Origin: Robiginitomaculum sp.
Lineage (GTDB): Bacteria; Pseudomonadota; Alphaproteobacteria; Caulobacterales; Maricaulaceae
DNA: 11,676 nt
Assembly: GCA_021647805.1 (NCBI GenBank)
Contig: JAKITZ010000057.1
Span: 1-11,676, forward strand
Reading direction: 5' to 3'
Under the pieces are notes generated by a model that had not been told where the DNA came from, did no database searches, and worked only from the letters and a program-made list of their open reading frames with translations. Positions 1 to 6,841 of the stretch are shown here, one piece after another (the first letter of the stretch is position 1; each line of letters begins with the position of its first letter). The position numbers and the translations under genes are program-made.

Positions 1-1
1 T

Positions 2-637
2 AAAACTGGTGTCAAAGTCGGAAATAATTATTTTCCAGGTCATGCCGGAATGTTTGATGATGAAAATATACATGCTGCTTTTTTTGCATTAAATCATCTA
101 CAGGGACCGGATACCCAAATTTCAGTGGTTGCTGAGGACGCTGCGGGTAATACAACTAATCGAGGATTTTATCATTATATTCGAGATAAACGGTTTAAAA
201 ACGATGTGCTCAATATTTCGGATCGTTTTCTTGAACATACAATTCCTGATTTTGAGATCGGTATCAACGCTGAAAATAATTTTCAAAATGAAAAAAATCC
301 TTTATTGGAAAAATATCTTTATATTAATGGTGAGATCCGAAAACAGAATGTTGAAACCATATTAAGCAAATCCAAAGTGACTGAAAATAAGCTATACTGG
401 AACGGTCGTTTCTCACGATTGAAAGGCTCTGCCCGACGATCCGGTTTTGCAGACAGGCGGGTTTACAAGTATAAGGGCAAGGAGATAGACAAAGCTGTTC
501 ACTTGGGTATTGATCTGGCATCAACATCTAACGCATCGGTAAAAGCCGCCAATTCCGGCAGGGTTATATTTGCAGCCTTTGAAGGTATTTTCGGCAATAC
601 AGTGATTATTGATCATGGCTTTGGTTTGTGCAGATGA
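2..637 (+). CDS. M23 family (LytM-type) zinc metallopeptidase, fragment missing both ends
   Basis: Peptidases of this family cut peptidoglycan cross-links in the cell envelope. The frame is open from base 2, so the ATG at 50 is probably internal and the true start lies before the window. The first part, with AEDAAGN and then a linker to about 400, looks like the Ig-like N-terminal region seen in M23 proteins of Desulfobacterota-type bacteria (recalled, not searched). The catalytic domain begins near 400 with RFSRLKGSARRSGFADRR. HLGIDLA at 500-520 supplies the first two zinc ligands, His at 500-502 and Asp at 512-514. VIIDHGFGL at 602-628 is the strand before the expected YxHLS-type motif, but that motif and the third ligand are missing. 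The reading frame instead ends four bases into antisense atpA sequence (stop 635-637). As drawn, the product would be inactive. The stretch is more A+T rich than its neighbours. Family call is firm; genome of origin is inferred. Confidence 0.8.
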   Translation, partial: KTGVKVGNNYFPGHAGMFDDENIHAAFFALNHLQGPDTQISVVAEDAAGNTTNRGFYHYIRDKRFKNDVLNISDRFLEHTIPDFEIGINAENNFQNEKNPLLEKYLYINGEIRKQNVETILSKSKVTENKLYWNGRFSRLKGSARRSGFADRRVYKYKGKEIDKAVHLGIDLASTSNASVKAANSGRVIFAAFEGIFGNTVIIDHGFGLCR

Positions 638-1762
638 TCCGACCCGGCTTACCGATAGACCAACGTTTAGCGCCGGACGAATACCTTGATAAAACAAATC
701 GGTCTCAAGGAATATCTGGCCATCAGTGATCGAGATCACATTTGTTGGAATATAAGCTGATACGTCATTGGCTTGAGTTTCAATGATCGGCAAAGCAGTC
801 ATTGAACCGGAGCCATTTGCTTCGTTTAGTTTTGCAGAACGCTCAAGTAAACGAGAATGCAGATAAAACACATCACCAGGATAGGCTTCACGACCCGGAG
901 GACGACGAAGAAGTAGTGACATTTGACGATAAGCCACCGCTTGTTTGGAAAGATCATCATAAACGATAAGTGCGTGCATACCTTGATCGCGGAACCATTC
1001 GGCCATGGCGCAACCGGCAAAGGGTGCCAGATATTGCATTGGAGCCGGCTCCGAAGCCGTAGAAGAAACAACGATAGTATAATCCATTGCTCCGTTTTCT
1101 TCGAGAGTTTTTACAATTTGAGCAACGGTAGAGCGTTTTTGACCGATAGCCACATAAACACAATACAGCTTTTGACTTTCGTCACTGCCTTCATTGATTT
1201 TCTTCTGGTTAATGATCGTATCAATCGCAATCGCGGTTTTACCGGTTTGGCGATCGCCAATGATCAATTCGCGTTGACCACGACCAACGGGAATTAGAGC
1301 ATCAATAGCCTTAATGCCAGTAGACATTGGTTCATGAACTGATTTACGTGGAATAATACCCGGTGCTTTTACATCAACCCGACGCCGGTCTTTGGTTTTG
1401 ATCGGGCCTTTGGCATCAATCGGATTACCCAAAGCATCAACAACCCGGCCAAGCAAAGCCCGTCCAGCAGGAACGTCAACAATTTCACCAAGACGTTTAA
1501 CTGTATCGCCTTCTTTAATGCCACGGTCTTCACCAAAGATAACTACGCCGACATTGTCGCGTTCCAGATTAAGAGCCATGCCCTTAATACCGCCCGGAAA
1601 TTCAACCATTTCACCGGCCTTAACTTCATCAAGGCCATATACTCTGGCGATACCATCACCAACAGAAAGAACCTGTCCAACATCGGAAACTTCCGCTTTG
1701 GCGCCATAACCTTTGATTTGCTTCTTCAAGATTGCGGAAATTTCCGCTGCCCGAATATCCAT
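521..1762 (-). CDS. atpA: F1 ATP synthase subunit alpha, C-terminally truncated
   Basis: The alpha subunit forms the alternating non-catalytic part of the F1 hexamer in the membrane-bound ATP synthase. From the ATG at 1762 the protein starts MDIRAAEISAIL, the usual alphaproteobacterial N-terminus. A TTG three codons upstream (1771), overlapping the atpH stop, is possible but less likely. Visible landmarks are the beta-barrel region to about residue 95, the P-loop GDRQTGKT at 169-176, the nucleotide-binding core with VYDDLSKQAVAYR near 268-279, and the arginine finger in SVSRVGSSAQTK (Arg373). Family identity ends at Met383 (614-616). The remaining 31 codons to the stop at 521 are antisense to the M23 gene. 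About 125 residues of the C-terminal helical domain are absent compared with the usual length of about 510, so this product could not form a working F1. It lies 5 bases after atpH in the normal order; atpG, atpD and atpC are missing from the window. Confidence 0.93.
   Translation of the reverse strand: MDIRAAEISAILKKQIKGYGAKAEVSDVGQVLSVGDGIARVYGLDEVKAGEMVEFPGGIKGMALNLERDNVGVVIFGEDRGIKEGDTVKRLGEIVDVPAGRALLGRVVDALGNPIDAKGPIKTKDRRRVDVKAPGIIPRKSVHEPMSTGIKAIDALIPVGRGQRELIIGDRQTGKTAIAIDTIINQKKINEGSDESQKLYCVYVAIGQKRSTVAQIVKTLEENGAMDYTIVVSSTASEPAPMQYLAPFAGCAMAEWFRDQGMHALIVYDDLSKQAVAYRQMSLLLRRPPGREAYPGDVFYLHSRLLERSAKLNEANGSGSMTALPIIETQANDVSAYIPTNVISITDGQIFLETDLFYQGIRPALNVGLSVSRVGSSAQTKAMINNHCIAENTFKGCKYNPAGIGGFYRCVRC
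614..631. other. Chimeric junction between M23 peptidase gene and atpA
   Basis: These 18 bases, CATGGCTTTGGTTTGTGC, are coding in both families. Forward they read HGFGLC, continuing the M23 domain. In reverse they read AQTKAM, the conserved AtpA motif after SRVGS. Left of 614 the reverse frame no longer resembles AtpA, and right of about 631 the forward frame no longer resembles M23. Two unrelated genes are therefore joined tail to tail at a shared short word, which is the expected signature of an assembly or amplification chimera. A real rearrangement at microhomology is the alternative. Confidence 0.75.
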
Positions 1763-1767
1763 GGATC

Positions 1768-2325
1768 TCAACTTTCTTTCATCGCGAGTTTCAGCCCCTC
1801 AAGCTGTGTTTTGAGGGAACTGTCAAACATTACCGAACCGACCTGTACGACCAATCCGCCCAAAAGCCGGGGATCGACTTCTGTTTCCAGTTTTACATTA
1901 CTGCCCAAAGCTTTTTTCAAGCTGGCAGCCAAGCTAGTTTTTTGTTTTGTAGTTAATTCCTGTGCAGTAATTGCACTGGCACTCAAAGAGTTTTTTTCCT
2001 GAGCCAACAGCGCTATATAGCTATCAACCATATCCGTGATTTCCGCCGCACGACCATTATCACAAGCTATAGCAAGAAAATTGCTCACCAATGTAGACCA
2101 TTTGGCCTTTTTTGCCAGAGCCTGCATTATCTCTGATTTTTCAGAAATAGCTATTACCGGTGAAGCCATTGTTTCACGCAAAGCAGCCGAAGATTGCAAC
2201 AGTTTCTTCAAAGACAGCAATTCTTTTTCAACAGGCGCAAGGCGCTTTGCTTCTTTAGCAAGATCAAAAATAGCGGTTCCGTAACGTCCCGCTGCATTTG
2301 CTGATTTTATTTGCGCTTTCGCCAC
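1768..2325 (-). CDS. atpH: F1Fo ATP synthase subunit delta (OSCP-like)
   Basis: The delta subunit sits on top of F1 and ties it to the peripheral stalk b subunits. The 185-residue length is normal for alphaproteobacteria. The N-terminal helical domain includes AGRYGTAIFDLAKE near residues 12-25, and the C-terminal family signature DPRLLGGLVVQVGSVMFD lies near residues 152-169. The start is GTG at 2325, preceded by the purine-rich GAAGAG about 10 bases upstream; no better in-frame start is visible. It is the first gene of the atp operon here (H then A), separated from atpA by a few bases, so the two are certainly co-transcribed. The gene appears intact and should be functional unless affected by whatever disrupted atpA. 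Confidence 0.95.
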   Translation of the reverse strand: MAKAQIKSANAAGRYGTAIFDLAKEAKRLAPVEKELLSLKKLLQSSAALRETMASPVIAISEKSEIMQALAKKAKWSTLVSNFLAIACDNGRAAEITDMVDSYIALLAQEKNSLSASAITAQELTTKQKTSLAASLKKALGSNVKLETEVDPRLLGGLVVQVGSVMFDSSLKTQLEGLKLAMKES

Positions 2326-2451
2326 TTCACATCACTCTTCATAAGGCAGGTGAACCAGAATCAGGCGGCGCACCGATAACAAATTGTTTTTAATGAAGAA
2401 ATGCAAAACCATCACACAGATACTTACGAATATTCTTCACGTTTGGCGGCC

Positions 2452-2480
2452 ACATAGCACGGGTAATTGCTAGCGGCAAG
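2452..2480 (-). promoter_or_regulatory. Candidate housekeeping sigma promoter for the atp operon
   Basis: Reading the minus strand, CTTGCC (2480-2475), a 17-base spacer and CTATGT (2457-2452) each match five of six bases of the alphaproteobacterial consensus CTTGAC-N17-CTATAT known from Sinorhizobium. Transcription would begin near 2445, leaving a leader of about 120 bases before the atpH GTG. This is a pattern match only. Confidence 0.4.
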
Positions 2481-2560
2481 ATGCACCTGAACAAACTTGC
2501 GAATTTAGCTAAGGTCAGAGTCTAAAAACTTTACTCTGCCCCTAGAGAAAACGTATCATT

Positions 2561-2590
2561 TTAACAGCGTGACTCTTCCTTAACTATTAT
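2561..2590 (+). promoter_or_regulatory. Candidate sigma-70-type promoter for the hybrid kinase gene
   Basis: TTAACA (2561-2566) and TATTAT (2585-2590) are separated by 18 bases, each with one mismatch to the general sigma-70 consensus. The predicted transcript would start near 2597 and give a leader of about 38 bases before the GTG at 2635. This also argues against the upstream TTG at 2599 as the start codon, because it would sit at the very 5' end of the message. Confidence 0.42.
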
Positions 2591-2623
2591 TTGCTAGCTT
2601 GCGGCTTAACTGGTTCAAAAATC

Positions 2624-2637
2624 AGGAGATTAGGGTG
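2624..2637 (+). promoter_or_regulatory. Ribosome binding site that decides the kinase start
   Basis: AGGAG at 2624-2628 lies six bases before the GTG at 2635-2637. It is a near-ideal Shine-Dalgarno sequence and favours this GTG over the in-frame TTG at 2599, which has no such site. Confidence 0.65.
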
Positions 2638-4569
2638 TCACCATTAAGGCTTAAAGAGCTGTCTATTTTTCGCTCCAGGACTTCATTAGTCCTTATAGCT
2701 GTAATTTTAACTGTATCTATTGTTATTGGCCTTGGCATTACTTTGCGAGGCAGTGCGATCCGCGTAGCGGATTCTGCAGAAAAAGCATCTGATCTGGCGC
2801 AAATTCGTGGTGATATGATCTCGACCAGACGAGAATTATCTTATGTATTATCATCAGCTAAAGAAAGTGGTGATCGCCGTTGGGAGAGCCGCTACCTTAC
2901 ATTGTCATCACAACTTACTTCCCTTTTGGGCAAATCCCGCGTCTTAACCACATCACCAGCAGCAGAAGCAGCAGCCGAAGCTGCCGTGATTGCTCGCAAA
3001 AAAATGACCTCATACGAAGAAAATGCTTTTTCCAGCATCCGCCGAGGAAATAAATCCGGCGCCAGCAGGTTTATCAGCAATCCGGCATACAATTTGGCTG
3101 CAAGTCAGTTTGACCGCGCGTTGGATAAACAGTTATCGCAATCACGAGCGGATCTTATTGCTGAACGAGAAAATGCCTTAGCCACAGCCAACATGGCAAT
3201 GATTGGCGCATTAGTTGCTTTATTGGTATTAAGCTTAATATGGTATGCTATTTTACAAGACGCGCAAAAACGTGGTCGCGCCTTGGCTTCGGCACAGGCG
3301 GAATTGATCGCCTATCGCGATGAATTAGAAGACCGGGTTCGTAAGCGTACTCATGATTTACGCCTTTCAATGGAAAAAGCAGAATCAGCCAATAAAGCCA
3401 AGTCCGAATTTCTAGCGGTAATGAGCCATGAAATACGCACCCCGCTAAACGGGGTTATGGGCATGTCATCAGCATTGGGCGCAACCGATTTACATCCGGA
3501 TCAAAAAAGTATGGTCGGGACAATTCAAAAGTCCGGGCAGGTCTTATTGACTATTCTTAATGACGTGCTTGATCTATCAAAAATTGAAGCTGGCGAGTTT
3601 AAATTAGCCGAAGAAGCTTTTGTGGTAAGTGATGTTATTTTGCCAATACATGATCTATTTAAGACAATAGCCGATGAAAAAAATCTGGAGTTAGAGTTAA
3701 ATTGTGATATTTCGAAAGAGTGTCGTTTCGAGAGTGATCCCGCAAGAATAAGGCAAATTATCAGCAATTTACTAAGTAATGCTCTAAAATTCACGAAAGA
3801 AGGCAAGGTTAGCATCAATATTTCCGAAGAGGTAGGTAGCGACGGTCAGCATTTCTTGCTGTTCAATATAATAGATACCGGTATAGGTATTTCTTTGGAA
3901 GCTCAAAAAACTATTTTTGACAAATTCACCCAAGTAGATAGCTCTTTAAGCCGTAAATATGATGGCACTGGACTTGGCTTGGCGATTTGCCATCAGTTGG
4001 CCGAACGAATGGACGGTGAAATTGATATAAGAAGCGAAGAGGGAAAAGGCTCCAGCTTTAGGTTCTTTGTTCCTGTTGTTAGACTTGATGATACGGTTAA
4101 GGAAGCGCCCGCCGAGAAACAGCAAAACACAGATAAGCCGGAAAAACGCAGCATTAAAATTTTAATAGCCGAAGACAATCGCACCAATCGCATGGTGATC
4201 AAGGCAATCCTAAAACCAACCAAAGCTGAACTGGTCTTTGCCGAAGATGGTGTTGAGGCCGTTGAATTGTGGAAGTCTGGATCATTCGATCTGGTGTTGA
4301 TGGATATTCAAATGCCGAACATGAACGGTGTTGATGCTACTCGTGCTATTCGCTCGTTGGAAATAGATGGTGATCTATCAAAAACTCCGATTGTTGCCGT
4401 AACTGCTAATGCCATGCCGCACCAACAAAAAGAATATCTGGCCGCTGGTATGGACGATCATGTCTCGAAACCGATACAGCCGAAATTACTTTACAAGGCA
4501 ATGGCTGAAGCGATGGAGCCGGCCAATAGCAATAAGACAAGTGACAAGCAGAAGCAGAAGCAGGCCTAG
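2635..4569 (+). CDS. Membrane-bound hybrid sensor histidine kinase with receiver domain
   Basis: From GTG 2635 the protein has 644 residues. In order it shows a membrane helix at about 17-37, a periplasmic helical segment of about 150 residues, a second membrane helix at about 187-207 and a coiled coil (EDRVRKRTHDL). The dimerisation domain follows with SHEIRTPLNG (phospho-acceptor His265), then the ATPase domain with NLLSNALKF (Asn382), DTGIGIS and GTGLGLAI. The C-terminal receiver has EDNRTNR, phospho-acceptor Asp557 in LVLMDIQMP and Lys612 in SKPI. All catalytic residues are present. The periplasmic part (RRWESRY, then NPAYNLAASQFDRAL) resembles a helical sensor region I recall from proteobacterial GGDEF and kinase proteins; its signal is unknown. 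There is no HPt domain and no partner regulator nearby, so phosphotransfer probably goes to a separately encoded HPt protein. It sits opposite to both neighbours, between atpH and priA, and looks like a lineage-specific insertion. The domain call is sure, the biological role unknown. Confidence 0.93.
   Translation: MSPLRLKELSIFRSRTSLVLIAVILTVSIVIGLGITLRGSAIRVADSAEKASDLAQIRGDMISTRRELSYVLSSAKESGDRRWESRYLTLSSQLTSLLGKSRVLTTSPAAEAAAEAAVIARKKMTSYEENAFSSIRRGNKSGASRFISNPAYNLAASQFDRALDKQLSQSRADLIAERENALATANMAMIGALVALLVLSLIWYAILQDAQKRGRALASAQAELIAYRDELEDRVRKRTHDLRLSMEKAESANKAKSEFLAVMSHEIRTPLNGVMGMSSALGATDLHPDQKSMVGTIQKSGQVLLTILNDVLDLSKIEAGEFKLAEEAFVVSDVILPIHDLFKTIADEKNLELELNCDISKECRFESDPARIRQIISNLLSNALKFTKEGKVSINISEEVGSDGQHFLLFNIIDTGIGISLEAQKTIFDKFTQVDSSLSRKYDGTGLGLAICHQLAERMDGEIDIRSEEGKGSSFRFFVPVVRLDDTVKEAPAEKQQNTDKPEKRSIKILIAEDNRTNRMVIKAILKPTKAELVFAEDGVEAVELWKSGSFDLVLMDIQMPNMNGVDATRAIRSLEIDGDLSKTPIVAVTANAMPHQQKEYLAAGMDDHVSKPIQPKLLYKAMAEAMEPANSNKTSDKQKQKQA
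4546..4563 (+). repeat. Three tandem copies of a 6-base unit at the kinase 3' end
   Basis: AAGCAG is repeated three times without interruption and encodes KQKQKQ just before the final Ala and stop. It is a short in-frame microsatellite in a tail after the receiver domain, so copy-number change would alter only the basic tail. Confidence 0.8.
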
Positions 4570-4598
4570 GGTCACAGGCCTTACATAAAGCTGTAAGG
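4562..4598. terminator. Two overlapping hairpins at the convergent kinase/priA ends
   Basis: AGGCCT at 4562-4567 and AGGCCT at 4576-4581 can pair around an 8-base loop. CCTTACA at 4579-4585 and TGTAAGG at 4592-4598 form a perfect 7-base stem with a 6-base loop across the priA stop. They share 4579-4581 and cannot both form fully. Only 11 bases separate the two genes, so these are natural candidates for a two-way transcription stop. Neither is followed by a clear run of T, so intrinsic termination is doubtful. Confidence 0.35.
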
Positions 4599-6764
4599 GT
4601 CAATGTCGATTTTCACCCGAACGCTGCCCTTGATTTTATACTGCTCTTTCCAGTCTTTCAGATACGCTGACAGATCGGTGACTTTTGATGAGCGTATCAA
4701 TAACCTGCGCCGCCACCTGCCACGAACGATTGCGAAAACCGGTTCTGACGGCCCCCATATTTCAATTTCTGTAGTTGTAGCAGGTGCTAATGCTGCAAAG
4801 TCCTTAGCCGCAGCCTCGACAGTTCTCTCATTGCTTGCTGAGATTATAACTGCCGCTAACCGGCCAAATGGTGGCAAACCCATAATTTCGCGTAAATCCA
4901 GTTCAGCAGTAATAAAACGATTGCGATCATTGGCCAATAAAGCACTAATTGCTTCGTGATCTGGCTGATGGGTTTGTAGCATTGCCCGTCCGGTTAATGC
5001 CGCCCTTCCTGCTCTTCCGGCAACTTGTATCAAGGTTTGATAAGTTCGCTCTCCTGCTCGAAGGTCGGCTCCACCAAGTCCCATATCAGCATCAACAACG
5101 CCAACCAGTGTTAGTTTTGGGAAGTTATGCCCCTTGGCGGCTATTTGAGTGCCTATCAGAATATCTATTTTTGCATTTTCCATTCTAGCTATCAGTTCGC
5201 GTATTTGCTGTGGGTTCGCCGTAGTATCAGAAGAAAAAACCTCGCAACGGGCTTTTGGGAACAATATTGCAATTTCCTCGGCTAGACGCTCAACCCCCGG
5301 CCCTACGGGGTGCAAGCTGTCCACCTCGTTGCACGATGGGCATTTATCCGGCTTGGGTATCGAATAACCGGTTAAATGACAAACAAGCCTTCCGTTAAAT
5401 CGATGCTCAACCAGATAGCTGTCTGTATCAGGAGTTTTCATGCGCTCGCCACATGATCTGCAAATGGTCAGCGGAGCAAAACCGCGACGGTTCAAATATA
5501 ACAACACTTGTTCTTGTTTTTGTAATGTCTGCTGCATTGCCTGTCGTAAAGGTTCCGATATCCATTTACCGGTAGTCGGTGGATGCAGTTTTAGGTCAAT
5601 TGCGCTTATTTGCGGTAATTGTGCTGCACCTGGACGGCTATCTAACACCAAATGATCATACCGGCCTTGGGCGGCATTATGTAAGCTTTCTAATGATGGT
5701 GTGGCAGAAGACAAAATTAACGGACAGTTTTCAGTATTAGCTCTAACTACCGCCATATCACGGGCATGATACAAAACGCCTTCTTCTTGCTTGAACGAGC
5801 TATCATGTTCTTCATCAACCACTATCAGCGACAATTTGGCAAATGGCAGGAACAAAGCCGACCTAGCGCCAACAACAATTTTTGCCTGTCCAGCGGCTAC
5901 TTGTCTCCATACTCGGCGGCGTAATGATCCGGTTATTTCCGAATGCCACTCAGCAGGCACGGCTCCGAAGCGATCAGCAAAACGATCCAGCACATCTTGG
6001 GTAAGGGCAATTTCCGGCAGTAATATTAAAACTTGATTATCTGGGTGTTGCCGCAAGGCCTCGGCTACTGCCTCAAAATATACCTCGGTTTTACCGGAGC
6101 CAGTAACGCCATCAAGCAAGACCGGTGCAAACTTCCCTTGCTGTACCGTATCTACCAAGTGCATGGCGGCTGATTGCTGCGAATCAGTCAAGTTTTTACT
6201 GGGCAGAGCAGGATCAGGTTTTGCAAACGGTGTATCAACCAAGACCTCTGTTCGTAATAAACCATTAGTTTTAACCAATCCGGAAATAACAGAAGCTGAA
6301 ACACCGGCGGCAGCGGCCAGCTTTCCCACCGGCCATGAATTGTCACTTATAACATCAAACACCCTTTTTCGTGCAGAGGTCATAGATGAAATTTTATCAT
6401 TAAGTCTTGAAACCTCATGGCGAACAGGTGATGGCTGTAGGGCATCAATAGCTGGCAAACACATTTTTAATGCTCTTCCGGCGCCAAAACAGGTGTATTT
6501 CCCAACAAAATCAATAAATTTTCTTTGAGCTGAACTCATCGGCTTGGTATCAAAAACCGTTGATATTTGTTTTAGCTTACGCCCAGCAGGTAATTCGTCT
6601 AGCGACTCAATTTCCCAAACAACACCAATGGCTTCGCGCTTTCCCAAGGGGGCAAGCACATAACTACCGACAGTTAAATCCATGCCATCAGGAGCCAGAT
6701 AATCAAATGGTCGATCCACCGGAATATCAAAAAGAACCCGTAATAGTAAAATCCTGTTCATCAT
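4581..6764 (-). CDS. priA: Primosomal protein N' (PriA), replication restart helicase
   Basis: PriA recognises stalled forks and D-loops and reloads DnaB through DnaT/DnaC-type partners. At 727 residues it is full length. The N-terminal DNA-binding domain begins RVLFDIPVDRPFDYLAP. The helicase core follows with Walker A GVTGSGKT (219-226), DEEH (317-320), SSATPS (352-357), GTQIAAKGHNFP (538-549) and QVAGRAGRA (580-588). The C-terminus, ending DPYSFM, is typical. The cysteine module keeps Cys435, Cys438, Cys475 and Cys478, but the inner pairs are reduced to Cys462 alone (RMKTPDTDS and CHLTG in place of CPxC and CHHCG). That matches loss of the inner zinc site with the outer one kept. I recall a similar form from Hyphomicrobiales, so it is probably a lineage trait. 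Two ATGs (6764, 6761) are possible starts; AAGAGA upstream supports this region. It is divergent from the transaldolase gene and convergent with the kinase. Confidence 0.96.
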   Translation of the reverse strand: MMNRILLLRVLFDIPVDRPFDYLAPDGMDLTVGSYVLAPLGKREAIGVVWEIESLDELPAGRKLKQISTVFDTKPMSSAQRKFIDFVGKYTCFGAGRALKMCLPAIDALQPSPVRHEVSRLNDKISSMTSARKRVFDVISDNSWPVGKLAAAAGVSASVISGLVKTNGLLRTEVLVDTPFAKPDPALPSKNLTDSQQSAAMHLVDTVQQGKFAPVLLDGVTGSGKTEVYFEAVAEALRQHPDNQVLILLPEIALTQDVLDRFADRFGAVPAEWHSEITGSLRRRVWRQVAAGQAKIVVGARSALFLPFAKLSLIVVDEEHDSSFKQEEGVLYHARDMAVVRANTENCPLILSSATPSLESLHNAAQGRYDHLVLDSRPGAAQLPQISAIDLKLHPPTTGKWISEPLRQAMQQTLQKQEQVLLYLNRRGFAPLTICRSCGERMKTPDTDSYLVEHRFNGRLVCHLTGYSIPKPDKCPSCNEVDSLHPVGPGVERLAEEIAILFPKARCEVFSSDTTANPQQIRELIARMENAKIDILIGTQIAAKGHNFPKLTLVGVVDADMGLGGADLRAGERTYQTLIQVAGRAGRAALTGRAMLQTHQPDHEAISALLANDRNRFITAELDLREIMGLPPFGRLAAVIISASNERTVEAAAKDFAALAPATTTEIEIWGPSEPVFAIVRGRWRRRLLIRSSKVTDLSAYLKDWKEQYKIKGSVRVKIDIDPYSFM

Positions 6765-6779
6765 TTAGGTGTCTCTTAT

Positions 6780-6821
6780 GGATATAAAAGATTCTATATC
6801 CGCTGTTTGACTATAAACAGC
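6780..6821. promoter_or_regulatory. Two tandem inverted repeats in the priA/transaldolase control region
   Basis: GGATATA at 6780-6786 pairs with TATATCC at 6795-6801 (8-base loop). Directly after it, GCTGTTT at 6802-6808 pairs perfectly with AAACAGC at 6815-6821 (6-base loop). ATAAACAG then recurs at 6822-6829. The whole 77-base gap is shared by two divergent genes, so these could be operator half-sites or leader hairpins. CTATAT at 6794-6799 equals the alphaproteobacterial -10 consensus but has no good -35 at the proper distance. Confidence 0.45.
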
Positions 6822-6841
6822 ATAAACAGGAAGCCAAACAA

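Larger units (their letters stand above)
2326..2634. other. Divergent intergenic region between atpH and the hybrid kinase gene
   Basis: This gap of about 309 bases has no convincing coding sequence on either strand. It holds one candidate promoter for each flanking gene (described separately). It also has a six-base inverted repeat, CAGAGT at 2516-2521 and ACTCTG at 2533-2538 with an 11-base loop, lying between the two promoters. The octamer TTGCTAGC occurs at 2467-2474 and again at 2591-2598; each copy touches one of the candidate promoters. No riboswitch or RNA gene was recognised. Confidence 0.6.

Noticed and set aside
521..613. C-terminal 31 codons of the atpA frame as a novel AtpA tail
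   Set aside because: This stretch is antisense to a well-conserved part of the M23 catalytic domain, including HLGIDLA, so the tail is junction read-through and not a real extension.
923..1297. Long open frame on the plus strand within atpA
   Set aside because: It is antisense to the well-conserved AtpA nucleotide-binding core and shows no family features of its own; the same applies to the other antisense frames over priA, the kinase and xerC.
2467..2598. Two TTGCTAGC octamers in the atpH/kinase gap as a regulator binding pair
   Set aside because: An eight-base repeat containing the self-complementary GCTAGC can arise by chance in this span, and the two copies have no further matching flanks.
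2599..2634. TTG at 2599 as start of the hybrid kinase
   Set aside because: It has no ribosome site and lies at the predicted transcription start, whereas GTG 2635 has AGGAG at ideal spacing; the extra 12 residues add no recognisable signal.
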